Below, in pieces: positions 34,316-45,700 of a stretch of DNA of 60,000 nt. The position numbers and the translations under genes were made by a program. The notes below the pieces were generated by a model that was not told the origin of the DNA, ran no database searches, and saw nothing but the letters and a program-made list of their open reading frames with translations. The stretch covers positions 1,738,001-1,798,000 of the forward strand of contig NC_087068.1 in assembly GCF_963678635.1 (NCBI RefSeq). The letters are read 5' to 3'. The number at the start of each line of letters is the position of its first letter. Within the stretch, counting starts at the first letter, position 1. This DNA comes from Symsagittifera roscoffensis (taxonomy: Eukaryota; Xenacoelomorpha; Acoela; Convolutidae).

Positions 34316-35159
34316 CGTACCGGTATCCACGAGATGGACAGAAGAAGCGGAAAACGAGTTTTCTGCTTTAGTGCATGCATGGATTTCTTGAGTAAAATTT
34401 CACCGTCTTTTCCACGGTTTGTTATTTGTTGATTCTTCCCATTTCGTTGTTTGTCTATGGGAGCTGACCCTCGACCCGGGAGCTGTGATTTTTCAACTGA
34501 AGTTATGGTGGGTGGAAATTTGGTCGATACTACATCACAAAATAATCATCTACACGGTAAATTGAATTGGTAAAAGTGTATAAATAATGAATCAACAAAA
34601 TGATACTTAGTTGGTCATTTGTTCAGTAACGTATCGCCAAAACTTCCGAAATGTTTTAAAATTTGACTTGAAATTTAGAGGGTTTTAGCAGAAACTGAAA
34701 GTTTTTCTTGATCCGTTTGTATAGGGTTTGATCTGGTTTTCAACACAAGCAAGCAAATATTATCAAATCTTAGAGTCTTTACATTAGAGCCCCCCAGCAA
34801 AATGTAGCCTCTATAAACATTATGGTAAAATCACAGTGTAGGGGTATGTAATTTTTGTTAGGCGGGGGGGGGGGGGGGGGCTGTAATTGGAAAACCCAAA
34901 TTTTAAATATATTTTTCATTTTTCTTTTTTATTCTTAATAGCAATTGCTTCATCGGAAGTTTTGGCGATAGTTAATGAATTTCTTAACTTAATTGATATC
35001 ACATATATGTGTATATGTATATACATTCATGCATCATATAATAATGAGTAAGGAGTTCCACGTGACATACGGGCCAACTGGTAGAAATATTTTGTAGCCA
35101 AGCAGAAGATCTATTTAGCAAAAAGCTGGAAGAACAGACAGAAATCAAGACAATTTGAC
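34316..35159. other. Intergenic
   Basis: No gene. A run of 17 G lies at about 34864-34880, and an alternating AT palindromic stretch (catatatgtgtatatgtata) near 35000-35025. Confidence 0.5.
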
Positions 35160-35165
35160 TTTATT
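35160..35165 (-). terminator. Poly(A) signal AATAAA
   Basis: AATAAA on the minus strand about 57 bases beyond the TGA at 35223, supporting a real 3' end for the small gene that follows. Confidence 0.5.
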
Positions 35166-35222
35166 TGATTGTGTGGGGTTTTTCTGCCTTTCGGTCTATC
35201 TGCCAGGAGAGTAGCCCGTTTT

Positions 35223-35513
35223 TCAGTGCGTGTTCTTCAGAAAGGTAATTTTGGGTCGCGTCGACTGATATTTGACGGCATTTTCAAACTCCTTCTCTCC
35301 TATCATCTCTGGAAACAGTTTCTTCTTCATTTTGGCTACAAGTATCTTCTCCAACGTCATGTTCGTGTTTCTCTCCTTGTAGAGCTGCAATATGCGACCC
35401 CACCCTGTTCTAGTCTGTTGCGCCTGTGTATGTTTGGGTAGGAGAAATTGTACAACTCTGGTCGGAAGTGTATTCAGAAAATAAATCGTATGAAAAAAAT
35501 CCAAAACAGTCAT
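35223..35513 (-). CDS. Probable last exon of a small minus-strand gene
   Basis: A 96-codon frame, less AT-rich than its surroundings, that reads like real protein (LLPKHTQAQQTRTGWGRIL, then EKILVAKMKKKLFPEM and YQSTRPKITFLKNTH) and ends in TGA with a well-placed AATAAA. Its true start is probably a splice acceptor rather than the first Met; candidates are an AG near 35460 and another near 35440. I do not recognise the family. Confidence 0.45.
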   Translation of the reverse strand: MTVLDFFHTIYFLNTLPTRVVQFLLPKHTQAQQTRTGWGRILQLYKERNTNMTLEKILVAKMKKKLFPEMIGEKEFENAVKYQSTRPKITFLKNTH

Positions 35514-35742
35514 TTTTTGTTCTTGAAGACTAATGGCGAACCATTAGATCTTTATTTGCTTCATACCTGCAGCGTTTTAACCAACTAAAGTTAGCAATTA
35601 TTTTGAAAAAAATGTATGATATTTGGCTAGCATCTACTATAGCAAATAGTTTATTTTAAATAAATAATTCTTCCTTCTAATTGGGTATCTTTTACAAATA
35701 CGGATGTTGATTATTAGATAGTGAAAACGACTTAGCTGACTT

Positions 35743-35937
35743 TTAATTTTGAGAAACGCTGGAATTATTGACCCGGTTGTTGTACAACTTCACCTGATTT
35801 TCCGGCTCTGGGTATTTGGTAACATACGGGAAGTCTGATTTTGATGCACTCCCAAAGAATCTACTGTTCACCCGATTAACTGTGAGCAAAAACAAAACTA
35901 AACTTGCGTATAATTTTTGTTTCGAAATGTTTTCCAT
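35743..35937 (-). CDS. Probable first exon, signal-peptide protein
   Basis: It begins with a good start context (AAAAATGG), followed by a classical signal peptide (KLYASLVLFLLTVNRVNS) and a short polar mature part (RFFGSASKSDF...). A CAG|GTGAAG donor occurs near base 35788, so the frame may be left before its stop. The exon at 35223-35513 follows on the same strand. I could not find a phase-compatible junction with certainty, so the full gene model is open. The function is unknown; it is probably a small secreted peptide. Confidence 0.45.
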   Translation of the reverse strand: MENISKQKLYASLVLFLLTVNRVNSRFFGSASKSDFPYVTKYPEPENQVKLYNNRVNNSSVSQN

Positions 35938-37380
35938 TTTTCACAGTCTTCAGCTGCAGTTGAGATGAATCCTGAAAAATGTGAGAGCGAATTGGTTTTG
36001 AAGACTGTAAGATGAAGGTAAGAGTCACGTGACTGACTGAACTGGCGCCGAAGAAGTCAAACTATCAAACTACTGCTTTCCGGTATGAAGTCAACGTTCA
36101 GTAGGTGTGGAAAAACTGTAAGAAACGACTATAAGTAATTTTTTTCTACTACAATTTTCACGAAAATTTATTGAGTCAATGTCTAATTAATTTTTGATCA
36201 ATGAGAAAACGTTTATCACTGAAAGGCTACCATGGTTCAAACCGACAGTTATTAACGTCCTCATTCAATTAGGTTTAGTCGTAGCAACAGGTTTGTCAGT
36301 TACATTTAGCGTTTCTTCAGAAAGCTATATGGTAGGTACTCTCATTGTCCTTCATGAATGGATGACGGGGGACAATATTCAAAGTTGAACAAAGATTGTA
36401 CTCAGATGACATAGTCAAAAATGAAATAGATAACGTTTTTGTTAGGTACTGCGTCTATTATTTCAATTATTCTCATAGAAAACTTTTCTGTAAACTGAGT
36501 TACAATATGTATCTTTTAATGTGCTTGGATGAAAACTTGCAGATATTAGCCTTTTATTAGCCTTATTACTTGCACAATTTTTTGCTGATATTAGCCTTAG
36601 TCAATTTATAGTCTCAAATCATAGAGCGACTCGATTTCATCTCGTATAATTAAAGATTTGAAAAGGTACAAAATTAGTTTCAAGTTTTAACAAAATTTTT
36701 GGAACAACGTCTCAAGTTTCTCAAAAAAATACGACAGTAAAAAGGCGTAAAAAAGGCAACCAAACTTTCAAAAATGCATCGGAACTAGCAGAAGAGCAAT
36801 TTATTCTGCTTTTTCGACAAATTTTTTTAATCAAAAAGTAATCCCTCAAATACTTCATCAAATGCATTGGCCGATCCAGATGAAATTGATAAAAATATAA
36901 AGCGTCTGAGAGATTCACCCGACGACCGTGCAGCAAGGACATTTCCAAGTGAGTTACTACATACGCGCAAGTTGGCGAGATAAAAAAAACTCTCATGATG
37001 AAAGTTCATTCAGAGACGAAGAACATGTTGTCAAATCGCACTGAATATTGGAAAATAAGGCATAATAACGCTGCAAATGACATGTACCTTAAACAAACCC
37101 TTTGTGCTTAAGCTAGAGTTTTTTCGTGGAAAACTTTTTAGAGGGAAAAACTATGAGTAATCTAGAAGGTGACTACTGTTTTTTCTCAATGTGTGTTCAT
37201 TCAGAAGCCATCATGAATTAACAGAAGAAATTGAAAAAATGTCAAAAACATGCCTTTATATGATTATATGAAATATGGCTGGTTGATAACGATCCGCTTG
37301 GCCTATATTTCAATAAAGAATATCAGCCTATTATAACTGTTAATAACTATTATAACTGTCAGCAATGAACATAATTGTAG
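35938..37380. other. Intergenic with weak coding-like scraps
   Basis: 36194-36388 holds a 64-codon frame with a hydrophobic middle that I cannot assign. Otherwise AT-rich, with no RNA gene. Confidence 0.4.
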
Positions 37381-37414
37381 AGTCAGAGACATGCTTAAGT
37401 GAAACTGAAAAAAT

Positions 37415-37520
37415 TTTCGGTGGTCTTCAAATGCAACTCACAGAAAGTGTTAAGCATTTAAGTGTTTTCATTAATAAAAAGTTAACATTTAAGAAATATA
37501 TTGACCATGTTTGAAGTTTC
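37415..37520 (+). pseudogene. LINE reverse transcriptase C-terminal scrap
   Basis: A plus-strand frame reads LTESVKHLSVFINKKLTF, then KKYIDHV and a stop. This matches the well-known 'V-K-x-L-G-V-x-I-D-x-x-L-x-F-x-x-H-I' segment after the RT domain of Jockey/CR1-type non-LTR elements, with the key Gly and Asp changed. Only this fragment is recognisable; the LTR element inserted about 140 bp downstream. Confidence 0.5.
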
Positions 37521-37656
37521 GCAGTTTTTAAAAAGACCATTCACTAGATCCAGAGAAAAAAATCTACATTCCAATCCTTGTTGCACCATTTAACCTTGTT
37601 AACAAAACTCGGTTACTGTTAAGGGTAGAAAAAGTTACATTTTTTTGTCTTCAAAC

Positions 37657-37660
37657 AAAC
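37657..37660. repeat. Target-site duplication AAAC (left)
   Basis: AAAC directly precedes the 5' LTR and recurs directly after the 3' LTR (56581-56584). Four-base duplications are typical of Ty3/errantivirus integration. Confidence 0.8.
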
Positions 37661-38070
37661 TGGAACCTGATCTAAACTACATTTTATGATTGGATAAATT
37701 AGATATTTTACCAATGTAAAGTATTTAATATTAACCAATCATGATCCATCTAACTAACAACCCACTTATTTGTAAGTGCTGAAGTTACTTGTAATTTCAG
37801 CACCAGAGAGATTTGAATTTAACTTAGAAATTAGTTGGACTCTCCCGAGCACTTCAACAGCCGCAATAAACCAGTATACCCTAGATCTATTGAGCCTAGC
37901 AGAGACTAGTTAAACAACCTGAGACTAGATAGTATAAGAGTAAGATTAGGATCGGTATTAGACTAAGAAGTTGCACGAATCTATCCGGCCGAAAATAAGA
38001 TAGCGTGACGAGCAGACGGTGTACCCTATCCGAAATTACTCTATGAGTTAACCAACTCGGTCCTAACTCA
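37661..38070 (+). repeat. 5' LTR
   Basis: 410 bp, TGGAACC...TAACTCA (TG...CA ends), with no difference that I can see from 56171-56580. AATAAA at 37865-37870 is the likely poly(A) signal of the R region. AT-rich words near 37710-37730 could hold the promoter, but no clean TATA box is evident. Confidence 0.95.
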
Positions 38071-38072
38071 TC

Positions 38073-38090
38073 TGGTGCGACCATAAGTCT
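38073..38090 (+). promoter_or_regulatory. Candidate primer-binding site
   Basis: Two bases after the LTR, TGGTGCGACCATAAGTCT begins with TGG, the complement of tRNA CCA. The implied tRNA 3' end is ...GGTCGCACCA. I do not match it with confidence to a particular tRNA. Confidence 0.6.
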
Positions 38091-38158
38091 CGAACAAGAC
38101 CTTAATAGCTTAGAATTAACCAAAAATAGATTAGAAATTAGACAAAAACATTTAAAAA

Positions 38159-38392
38159 ATGTTATACGACAATAATTTAATCGAAATGTCTCTACGACTC
38201 AATAGATCAGAGCCAATATTCCGAACCATAACAGAACTACCCGGAATTGGAAGAAGACCTCGAACCAGAGACGACATACGACAAAGTAGAAACTTGCCAT
38301 ATAGCTATATGATAGTTAGGCAAAAACCAGAACAAACTTTTATATTTAGAATACTACTGGCAATGAATTTAGATTTTCATTTGCAAACATAA
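38159..38392 (+). CDS. Possible small leader ORF (77 residues)
   Basis: This is the first AUG after the primer site. The product would be Arg-rich in the middle (GRRPRTRDDIRQSR) and end with a hydrophobic patch. It could be an upstream regulatory ORF, a first exon for spliced messages, or chance; nothing beyond its position supports it. Confidence 0.25.
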   Translation: MLYDNNLIEMSLRLNRSEPIFRTITELPGIGRRPRTRDDIRQSRNLPYSYMIVRQKPEQTFIFRILLAMNLDFHLQT

Positions 38393-38722
38393 AACATTGA
38401 AGTTAATCTCCAAAATCATTTCAGGCGCTAAACAAAATTATTAATATACAATAACGATTGATAAAAAGATCTAAGATCGTTTTCCTAAATTCTGCAGTAA
38501 TATACAAAACATGTTTGAAAAATATTTATTGAAAAATAAAAAATAAAAATTAGTAGCATGACAATAAATGGTTAGTAATCATAAATCATCCTGTTGTTCC
38601 AGCTCCATCATCTAAAACATAACAGCAATCATAAACCCACTAACATCATCAAAACACTAAATCTTTCCTTTACACACATTTAAAAATTTATTAAAACTTA
38701 AATTCACTTAATTTTAAAACCA

Positions 38723-38808
38723 GATCATCAAGGCTTATCCTTGGATCTTAAATCATTTTCTACTTAATTAAATTTCAAAAATTGATCATCAAGGCTTATC
38801 CTTGGATC
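38723..38808 (+). ncRNA. Duplicated leader stem-loop
   Basis: A 25-base sequence beginning GATCATCAAGG and ending CCTTGGATC occurs at 38723-38747 and, unchanged, at 38784-38808. Each folds as CAAGG/CCTTG plus GATC/GATC with a two-base bulge and a CTTAT loop. Paired identical hairpins upstream of gag suggest a packaging or dimerisation signal (inference). Confidence 0.5.
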
Positions 38809-39324
38809 AAACAGAACAACTTTGTTCTCCCCCACCCACTTAATTAGTGTCTAACGACCTCAAACGTCGATTCACTACCCAACCCTTTCTAAAGACCCAA
38901 GACTAATAGAAATTTTTAAACAAAACTAATCATTCAAATTAGGATAAACAGTGAAGAACTTCGGTTATTCATCCTTCACTTGACCCCCCCTCTTACCAGA
39001 CCCAGGATAAATCTTAGACTTAGTAAGTTTAAAATAGTATCTAACGAACTACTCGCGTTCTAATTATACCTGAACCTTGTGGATCGATTTACTATTCTCC
39101 AACCCTTGAACACAATCACTACCCCTAAGTAAGATTAAGTAAGTTAACACCTTAACTTATACTAGCCACGAGAAAGTAAAAATCATTCTTCGGAATCGAT
39201 ATACTTTTCTCTCCAACCCTGAACAAATAGACCCAGGTTAAGCTAACCAAAAAATCGTAAGAACTAACAGTTTAAGAAAATAGAAACCATTTAACAACCT
39301 TTTGCATCCGTCATCCTAAACCTT

Positions 39325-39792
39325 ATGTCATTTAAAAACCTAGGAAATAAACAAACAATCGTTTTACACAATTGTGAAATAGATAACAAAAAATACGACC
39401 TTGTAATCACACCTCATACACAAACAGTTGGATACATTCGAACAAAACGACAAACACTAAAAAGAAAAATAATAACGAAACAAAGACAAATAACACGAAA
39501 AAGATTTTCAAAAAATCGAAACGCATTTTCAGAATCAGAAACAAACAGTTTAGACGAACTTCACAAACTAAAAGAATCAATAGATAAAAATTACCCACTT
39601 CACGATCAATTATATTTTTCTGACTCAGAAACAACTTCAAATTCATCAAAAAGAGGAAAAAGAAGAATAAAAAAGCAGTATAAACACAAACCAGTACATT
39701 TATACAATTGGAATCAACCAATTCGACACATTAATAATTACATATTAACAGTCATCGAACGAAAAAATGAGCTCAACGCACACCCCAGGTGA
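39325..39792 (+). CDS. Small basic accessory protein, 155 residues
   Basis: This is the first substantial gene of the element, overlapping the Gag-Pol start by 26 nt in a different frame. The protein is strongly basic in two clusters (KTKRQ.../LKRKIITKQRQITRKR and KRGKRRIKKQYKHK) separated by an acidic Ser-rich stretch (SESETNSLDEL, FSDSETTS). Arg/Lys-rich clusters of this kind act as nuclear-localisation and RNA-binding motifs in retroviral regulatory proteins, so a Rev/Rex-like or nucleic-acid chaperone role is conceivable but not shown. There is no signal peptide or transmembrane segment, and I recognise no homologue. Because it precedes Gag-Pol, ribosomes must leak past or reinitiate to reach the Gag-Pol AUG at 39767. 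Confidence 0.65.
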   Translation: MSFKNLGNKQTIVLHNCEIDNKKYDLVITPHTQTVGYIRTKRQTLKRKIITKQRQITRKRFSKNRNAFSESETNSLDELHKLKESIDKNYPLHDQLYFSDSETTSNSSKRGKRRIKKQYKHKPVHLYNWNQPIRHINNYILTVIERKNELNAHPR

Positions 39793-42700
39793 AGAAAGTC
39801 CAGATGATGATGAAATCTTTCCTTTTATAGTAGATGCAACCACTGATAAAGGACAGCATATATTTTGCAAAAATTTACTATTAAATTTATTTGAACCCGG
39901 AATCAGTCCATGTAAAACAGAGTTCCCAGATGTAAAAATCAAAAGACAAATCATAGACCACTACTTAAAAGATATATGCAACATAACACAACAGTATGGA
40001 ATCTACTCCATAGAATTCACCTCACCAAACCATAATAATAGAAAATATACAATTCAAACAGACGATCTTGACTTAGAATTTTCAAAAGTTTTTTCAGAAT
40101 ATATAAAAAGTATCCAATATCATAACTCACAAAGAGCAAACTCCATATTCACCAATGAAGTTTTCGCAATAATTTATAGTTATATTTCGATATTAGAAAA
40201 CGAAATCCCAATAACAAATGTCTCACCGACAGAAACATCTAAACATTTGAAAGTACGACATGAAATCACACTACTCTCTAGTTATTTAAACATCATTAAA
40301 GAAAATTTCACGAAAGACGACGTTTCACAACATACAAAACACGATCTACAAAAAATTTTGGCATGGTTCATAATAGATTATTTCACACACAATATTGATT
40401 TAATTGCACAAGCAAGAAAAAATTTTAGACCCCAAAACTCGAACGATGATACCGCTATCACAGAACAATCAGATTATGTTTGGGACCCCGAATGGTCTCA
40501 TCCCGCATTTATAAGCTTCCCACAAACAATCTCAAGTCAAGCAATAAGTACGATATCTTACATAAGAGATTATGTAAAAGTAATACCATTAACCATTGAT
40601 GCAACAAAATTAAACTATAATACATTTTTGCCCGATACACAAAATAATAGTTTAAACTCTACAGTTATACACAATGAAAACCTCAATGGAACTAGGAATC
40701 TTACTCAACAAGATATCCAGACACCATCACACTTCATAAATGAAGAAATTGTACACACAACAACTACACAACAAAGTATTTCACCAATACGCCCAAATTT
40801 AACAACACCAAGAAATACAAATCCTTCACAAACACAGGTAACCTTACAATCAACCGTTAAACCTTCGGTTGCCCCTAAATATTCACATATGGATTACCAA
40901 ACATACAGATCCATGACAATACCATCAAAAACACACAAAACATTCACTAGAAACAACTTTGCAGACCATAATTATAATTATACACATCCATCAAAAACAT
41001 ATAACCAACCACAAAGAAATTTTAACCAATATACAAGATCTCGAAATTGGGATAACCCAATGACCCAACCTAATTCAATAAATTTCCAAACAAATCCTCC
41101 ACAGGATCACAGTGAAAATTACCCATTTTTTCAACAAAATAAAAATAAAAAACAGACATCTTATCAAATGGATTATTTATCCTCAGATGATGATTTCTTA
41201 CAACCAGATATATTTGCACCAAATACTCAAAAATATCGTAGACAAGGAATACAGAGAACACGTACAAATCATAGAAATTTTTCTCCACAACCAATAGATG
41301 CACAACATCAACAACCAATTCAACAACAAAATCTAATTAATACACAATCCTTTCAACCAATTCAACAACAAAATCCAATGACTACACACTCGTATCAAGC
41401 ATCACAAATGCAAAATGAAATACCACTCCCATATTATCTCCAACAACATGAAATAACAAGAAACCAACTTTCAAATTTTTCTCAAATGCCAAATGCAGCA
41501 GAATCATTACAAATGACAATGAATCCATACCTTATGGGTGGATCATCAATAACATCAAACAAACCTTTAATGGTTTTCACAGGAACAGACCCTGAATACT
41601 CTGTAGAAGATTATTTAAATGCAGTAACAGCAAACCTGATTTTAAATATTGGACCTGAACCAATTAATACGCCACTACATCAAAATTGGATACATCGACG
41701 CACAGCGTTAATACAAACAACCTTAGATGGCGCAGCCCAAAAATGGTTTTCAGTACTACCTCTAGAAATAAAATCAAACTGGAAAAGGTTTACACAGGAA
41801 TTTTCAAAAATGTTTGACTCCGAAAGAAACAAACAACAACAAAGAGTTTTATGTAATGAAATTCGCAGATTACCAAACGAAACCATCAAGCAAATAGCAG
41901 TACGAATCGAAACACTAGTTCGAAAAGCATATTCATTAAATACACATGACTATAAAAACACAAAGATGACAGAAATCTTAATGATGACCTTAACACCACA
42001 ATTAAGGAAAATAGCAATAAAAAAGAGAGCATCCCATCCTTCTTCAATTCGCGAACCCGATTTAGATTTTCGAAAACTAGTAGACAAATTAGAACAAGCA
42101 GAAATCACGATGAAACTAGAAGAAACGGAAAATCTGAAATTACAATACGTTAACAGAATTGAAACGACTCCCACTAATATTAATAATATACAGGAATCAG
42201 AGACAGACCTCGTTGAAAAAATCACTGAAATACTCAATATTTATGAAAAGAACCCAAACTTTAAAGGCAAACCATCTTTCAAAAAATGGTGTAATTATTG
42301 CCGACGATACGGACATAGTATTTCCGAATGTAGACAAAAACAGCAAGACAATCAAAATAAACCTCAAAAATATAAAGAACCAAATAAATCATTCTATCAA
42401 TACATGAAAAAAGATCAAAATCTACCGAACAAAACAGTCTACAGCAACAACAGTTCAGGAAAACCACTCCCGAACAATACAAATTATACAAGAAATCAAT
42501 CACCATATAACTCAAGTTATAGAGGAAGATCACCAGAACGAAGAAACACGAATAATTCATCACAAAATCACTACAATAGACCAAATAGTCGAAATAACTA
42601 CTCCAGATCAAATTCAAATACACAACGATTTGTTTCTAGATCTAATTCCCAATCAAGAAATAACTACTATCCAAACAACCAATCACGAAATTCATCATAC

Positions 42701-45700
42701 AATAGGAATAGAAACTACTCCTATAATCGAAATAGAAGTTATTCAAACAACCGAAACCAGAATTACCCGAACAATCAATCAAGGAATAACTCATATAATA
42801 GATCGAACTATAACAGACCAAACAATAATTACCAAAACAGATCGCGAAATAATTCACAAAATCGACACCCAAGTTATAATAATCGTTATAGAAATTATTC
42901 CCAATCACCACACCGGAATAATAATAACTATAATAATTCTAATAATCGCCACAGAAGTAGTACACCTAAACATCAAAGACAAATCAATCAAGTACAATCT
43001 AACCCAGAAACAACATCAGACCCTCCAGGTATTGATGACACAGTAACTGATACGTTAAAACTCAATCAAATAAACTGTACATCATCAGATTCAGAAAGTG
43101 ATACTGAAAACACTCTTTCTATCAATATGATAAAAGTCGAAAATGACTATGAATCTGTCATATATGAACAACCCTTTTCATCACACATATATGAAAATCA
43201 ATCAGAATTTATTCAAAATTATTACACTACACCCAAATATTCCACACCAACGACGCAAGAAACAAATGAGATTAACACTACAAATCAAACCAATAAAAAT
43301 ACCAAAACAAAATGCTTGAATACAAACCACATTTATCAAAATATACAAAAAGAACAACCCAAAGAAAAAATTTGGACAATACCATTTCTCTTAGAAAGCC
43401 CAAGAAATAAAGAATTTCAACCACCAGACCTTGAAATAGATTTTTTAATTGATTCAGGAGCAGAATCAAACATAATAAACATCCCCACATGGAATGAAAT
43501 AAAAACTTTACACCCAAAGCTAACACCTCTTGAAACCTCCAGTAAGTTAGCAACAGCACAAGGATCAACATTGATAAACTACGGAAAAATCCAATTATTT
43601 CTCCTCCCCACCAGAACAATGGAGCAAAGCAAAATTTTAAATAAGCCATTTAAACAAATATTCCATATCACTGACATTAAATATAATATCATTGGAATAC
43701 CATTTATTTCGAAGTATATACCAACAATTAACATACTAAATAGCAAAATATTAATCAAAGATAAATATACAAAAACAAAAGAAACATCCTTAACATTTTT
43801 TCAAAGATTAAATAAACAACCACCATTCTTTTCAAAATTCTACCCGATATTTAACCAACAAAGAAAACACCTAAAACCACTATCAGGAAATATCTATAAT
43901 TTTTCAATCAAACAAGTTCACCAATATGATAAAGAACAAAACAAACAAAAATTTTATATGTCAGAATTTGAATTCAAACCTATTCACAAATTTTTCAAAA
44001 TCACAATCTCATCCATAAAATATTTGAAAAATTCGAATTCCGATATCATTTCCTTACATGTCTATAACAACACACCTTACCAAGTAACATTACCTTTAGG
44101 ACTTTTAGGATATTGCGAAACCAACGCTACAATATCACCAATACACGAAAAAGCCTATCGCGTAAATAATATACTCCAATTACTAGATATTTGCCAATCT
44201 ACAATTCTTAATGAAGAATTATCTATAAATAATATAATAAGTAACGAAAACAGAAATACGGATTATTTCACAAAAACTCCATATTTCAAACCTACATTCA
44301 ACATAAGTAACTACACAGAGGACCAACAAAAATTTTTAACAATGTTTAATTTCCAACATTCACAAATAACACAAGACGAATTCGAAAAGTTAGCCAAACA
44401 GCTAATTAAATATTCATCAGTCTATGCAACATCAAAATTCGATGTTGGAAAAATCAGTTCATCACTACATCTCCCGTTAAAACCAGACGCAGTTTTCAAA
44501 AAACAGAGAGCAAGTAAAGTACCAATTCACTTACATCATAAAGTGAACAGATTACTCGATATTTTAGAACAATACAACATTATATCACCAGTTAATAAAG
44601 AAGAACAACCAAAAGGGAACACATTTATCAACCCCGTTATCATTCTAGCTAAAGGAGAATCATTAAAAATCGTTCTCGATGCTAGATACCTCAATTCACT
44701 TATAGATGAATCAAAATGTAATTGGCCCATTGAACCAATACAAGTTATTTTAACAAAAATAAACGGCAAATACTTTACAACCGCCGATATGAATAGTGCA
44801 TACAATCAAATGCCACTAGATGAACAATCACGACGTTTAACACAATTTGTTATCGGAAACCAACAATATGAATTCAACCGCTTATTCTATGGAATATCCA
44901 TAGGACCAGCAGCATTTTCAGCTTTTATGAGCAAAATTTTTAGACCACTGATACTCAAGAAAAACGCAATCACCTATTTAGACGATGTTTTTATGCAATC
45001 ACAAACAAAAGACGAGATGTTCAATGTTTTAGAAAAATATCACCAAATACTTCAGAACGAAAATCTGAAGGCCGCCCCCGATAAATCACACTTCTTTTTG
45101 ACAAGAGTTAAATTCTTAGGACATAATATAGAAAGAAAAACAATCACTCCATTGAAATCACGCATTGACGCTATTCAAAAACTTCAACTACCAACAAATA
45201 AAAAGAAAATCCAAGAATTTCTTGGAATGTTAAACTTTTTAAGTAAATATGTTTATAAAATGCAATTATATCTACGACCATTTTATAACATCCTTAGACA
45301 ACAAAATAATTTTGAATGGAACACAGAACATCAAACACGATTTGAAGAAATAAAGAAACTTTTAACTGAACAAATTTCAAACACAATTCCAGATTCAAAT
45401 CAACCATTTTATGCAATGTGCGATGCTTCGAACTTTGGCATCGGTGCAGCACTATTACAATCACATAATGGTACAAATAAAATGAACCTCATATCAGCAA
45501 ATTCTCGATTATTCACTCAAGCAGAGCTACGACTCTCAACTCTAATGAGAGAATGTACAGCCATAATATATACACTGACAGAATATGAATTTCTGATACT
45601 TGGATCAAAACATCCAACAGTTCTATTCACAGACCATAAACCAATCATCTTTCTCTTTACACAAAAATCTAACCCAAACCACCGAGTTTACAGATTTCAA

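Larger units (their letters stand above)
38091..39324 (+). other. Long structured leader
   Basis: About 1.25 kb before the first clear gene. It holds two copies of a stem-loop (38723-38747 and 38784-38808), three copies of a 'TCGATnnACTn...CCAACCCT' unit (near 38871, 39083 and 39198) and several GTAAG words that could be splice donors (39019, 39128, 39137). It probably carries packaging and splicing signals. Confidence 0.6.

Noticed and set aside
34864-34880. Run of 17 G as a functional quadruplex
   Set aside because: A mononucleotide run of this length is more simply slippage or sequencing noise; nothing nearby suggests function.
36194-36388. 64-codon frame with a hydrophobic centre
   Set aside because: It is short, has no motif, and lies in repeat-scarred DNA; not distinguishable from chance.
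38159-38392. Leader frame as a firm gene
   Set aside because: Kept only as a low-confidence entry; position after the primer site is its sole support.
41112-43649. Shifted and antisense frames across gag-pol
   Set aside because: They are shadows of the 2740-residue frame caused by its A/C-rich composition.
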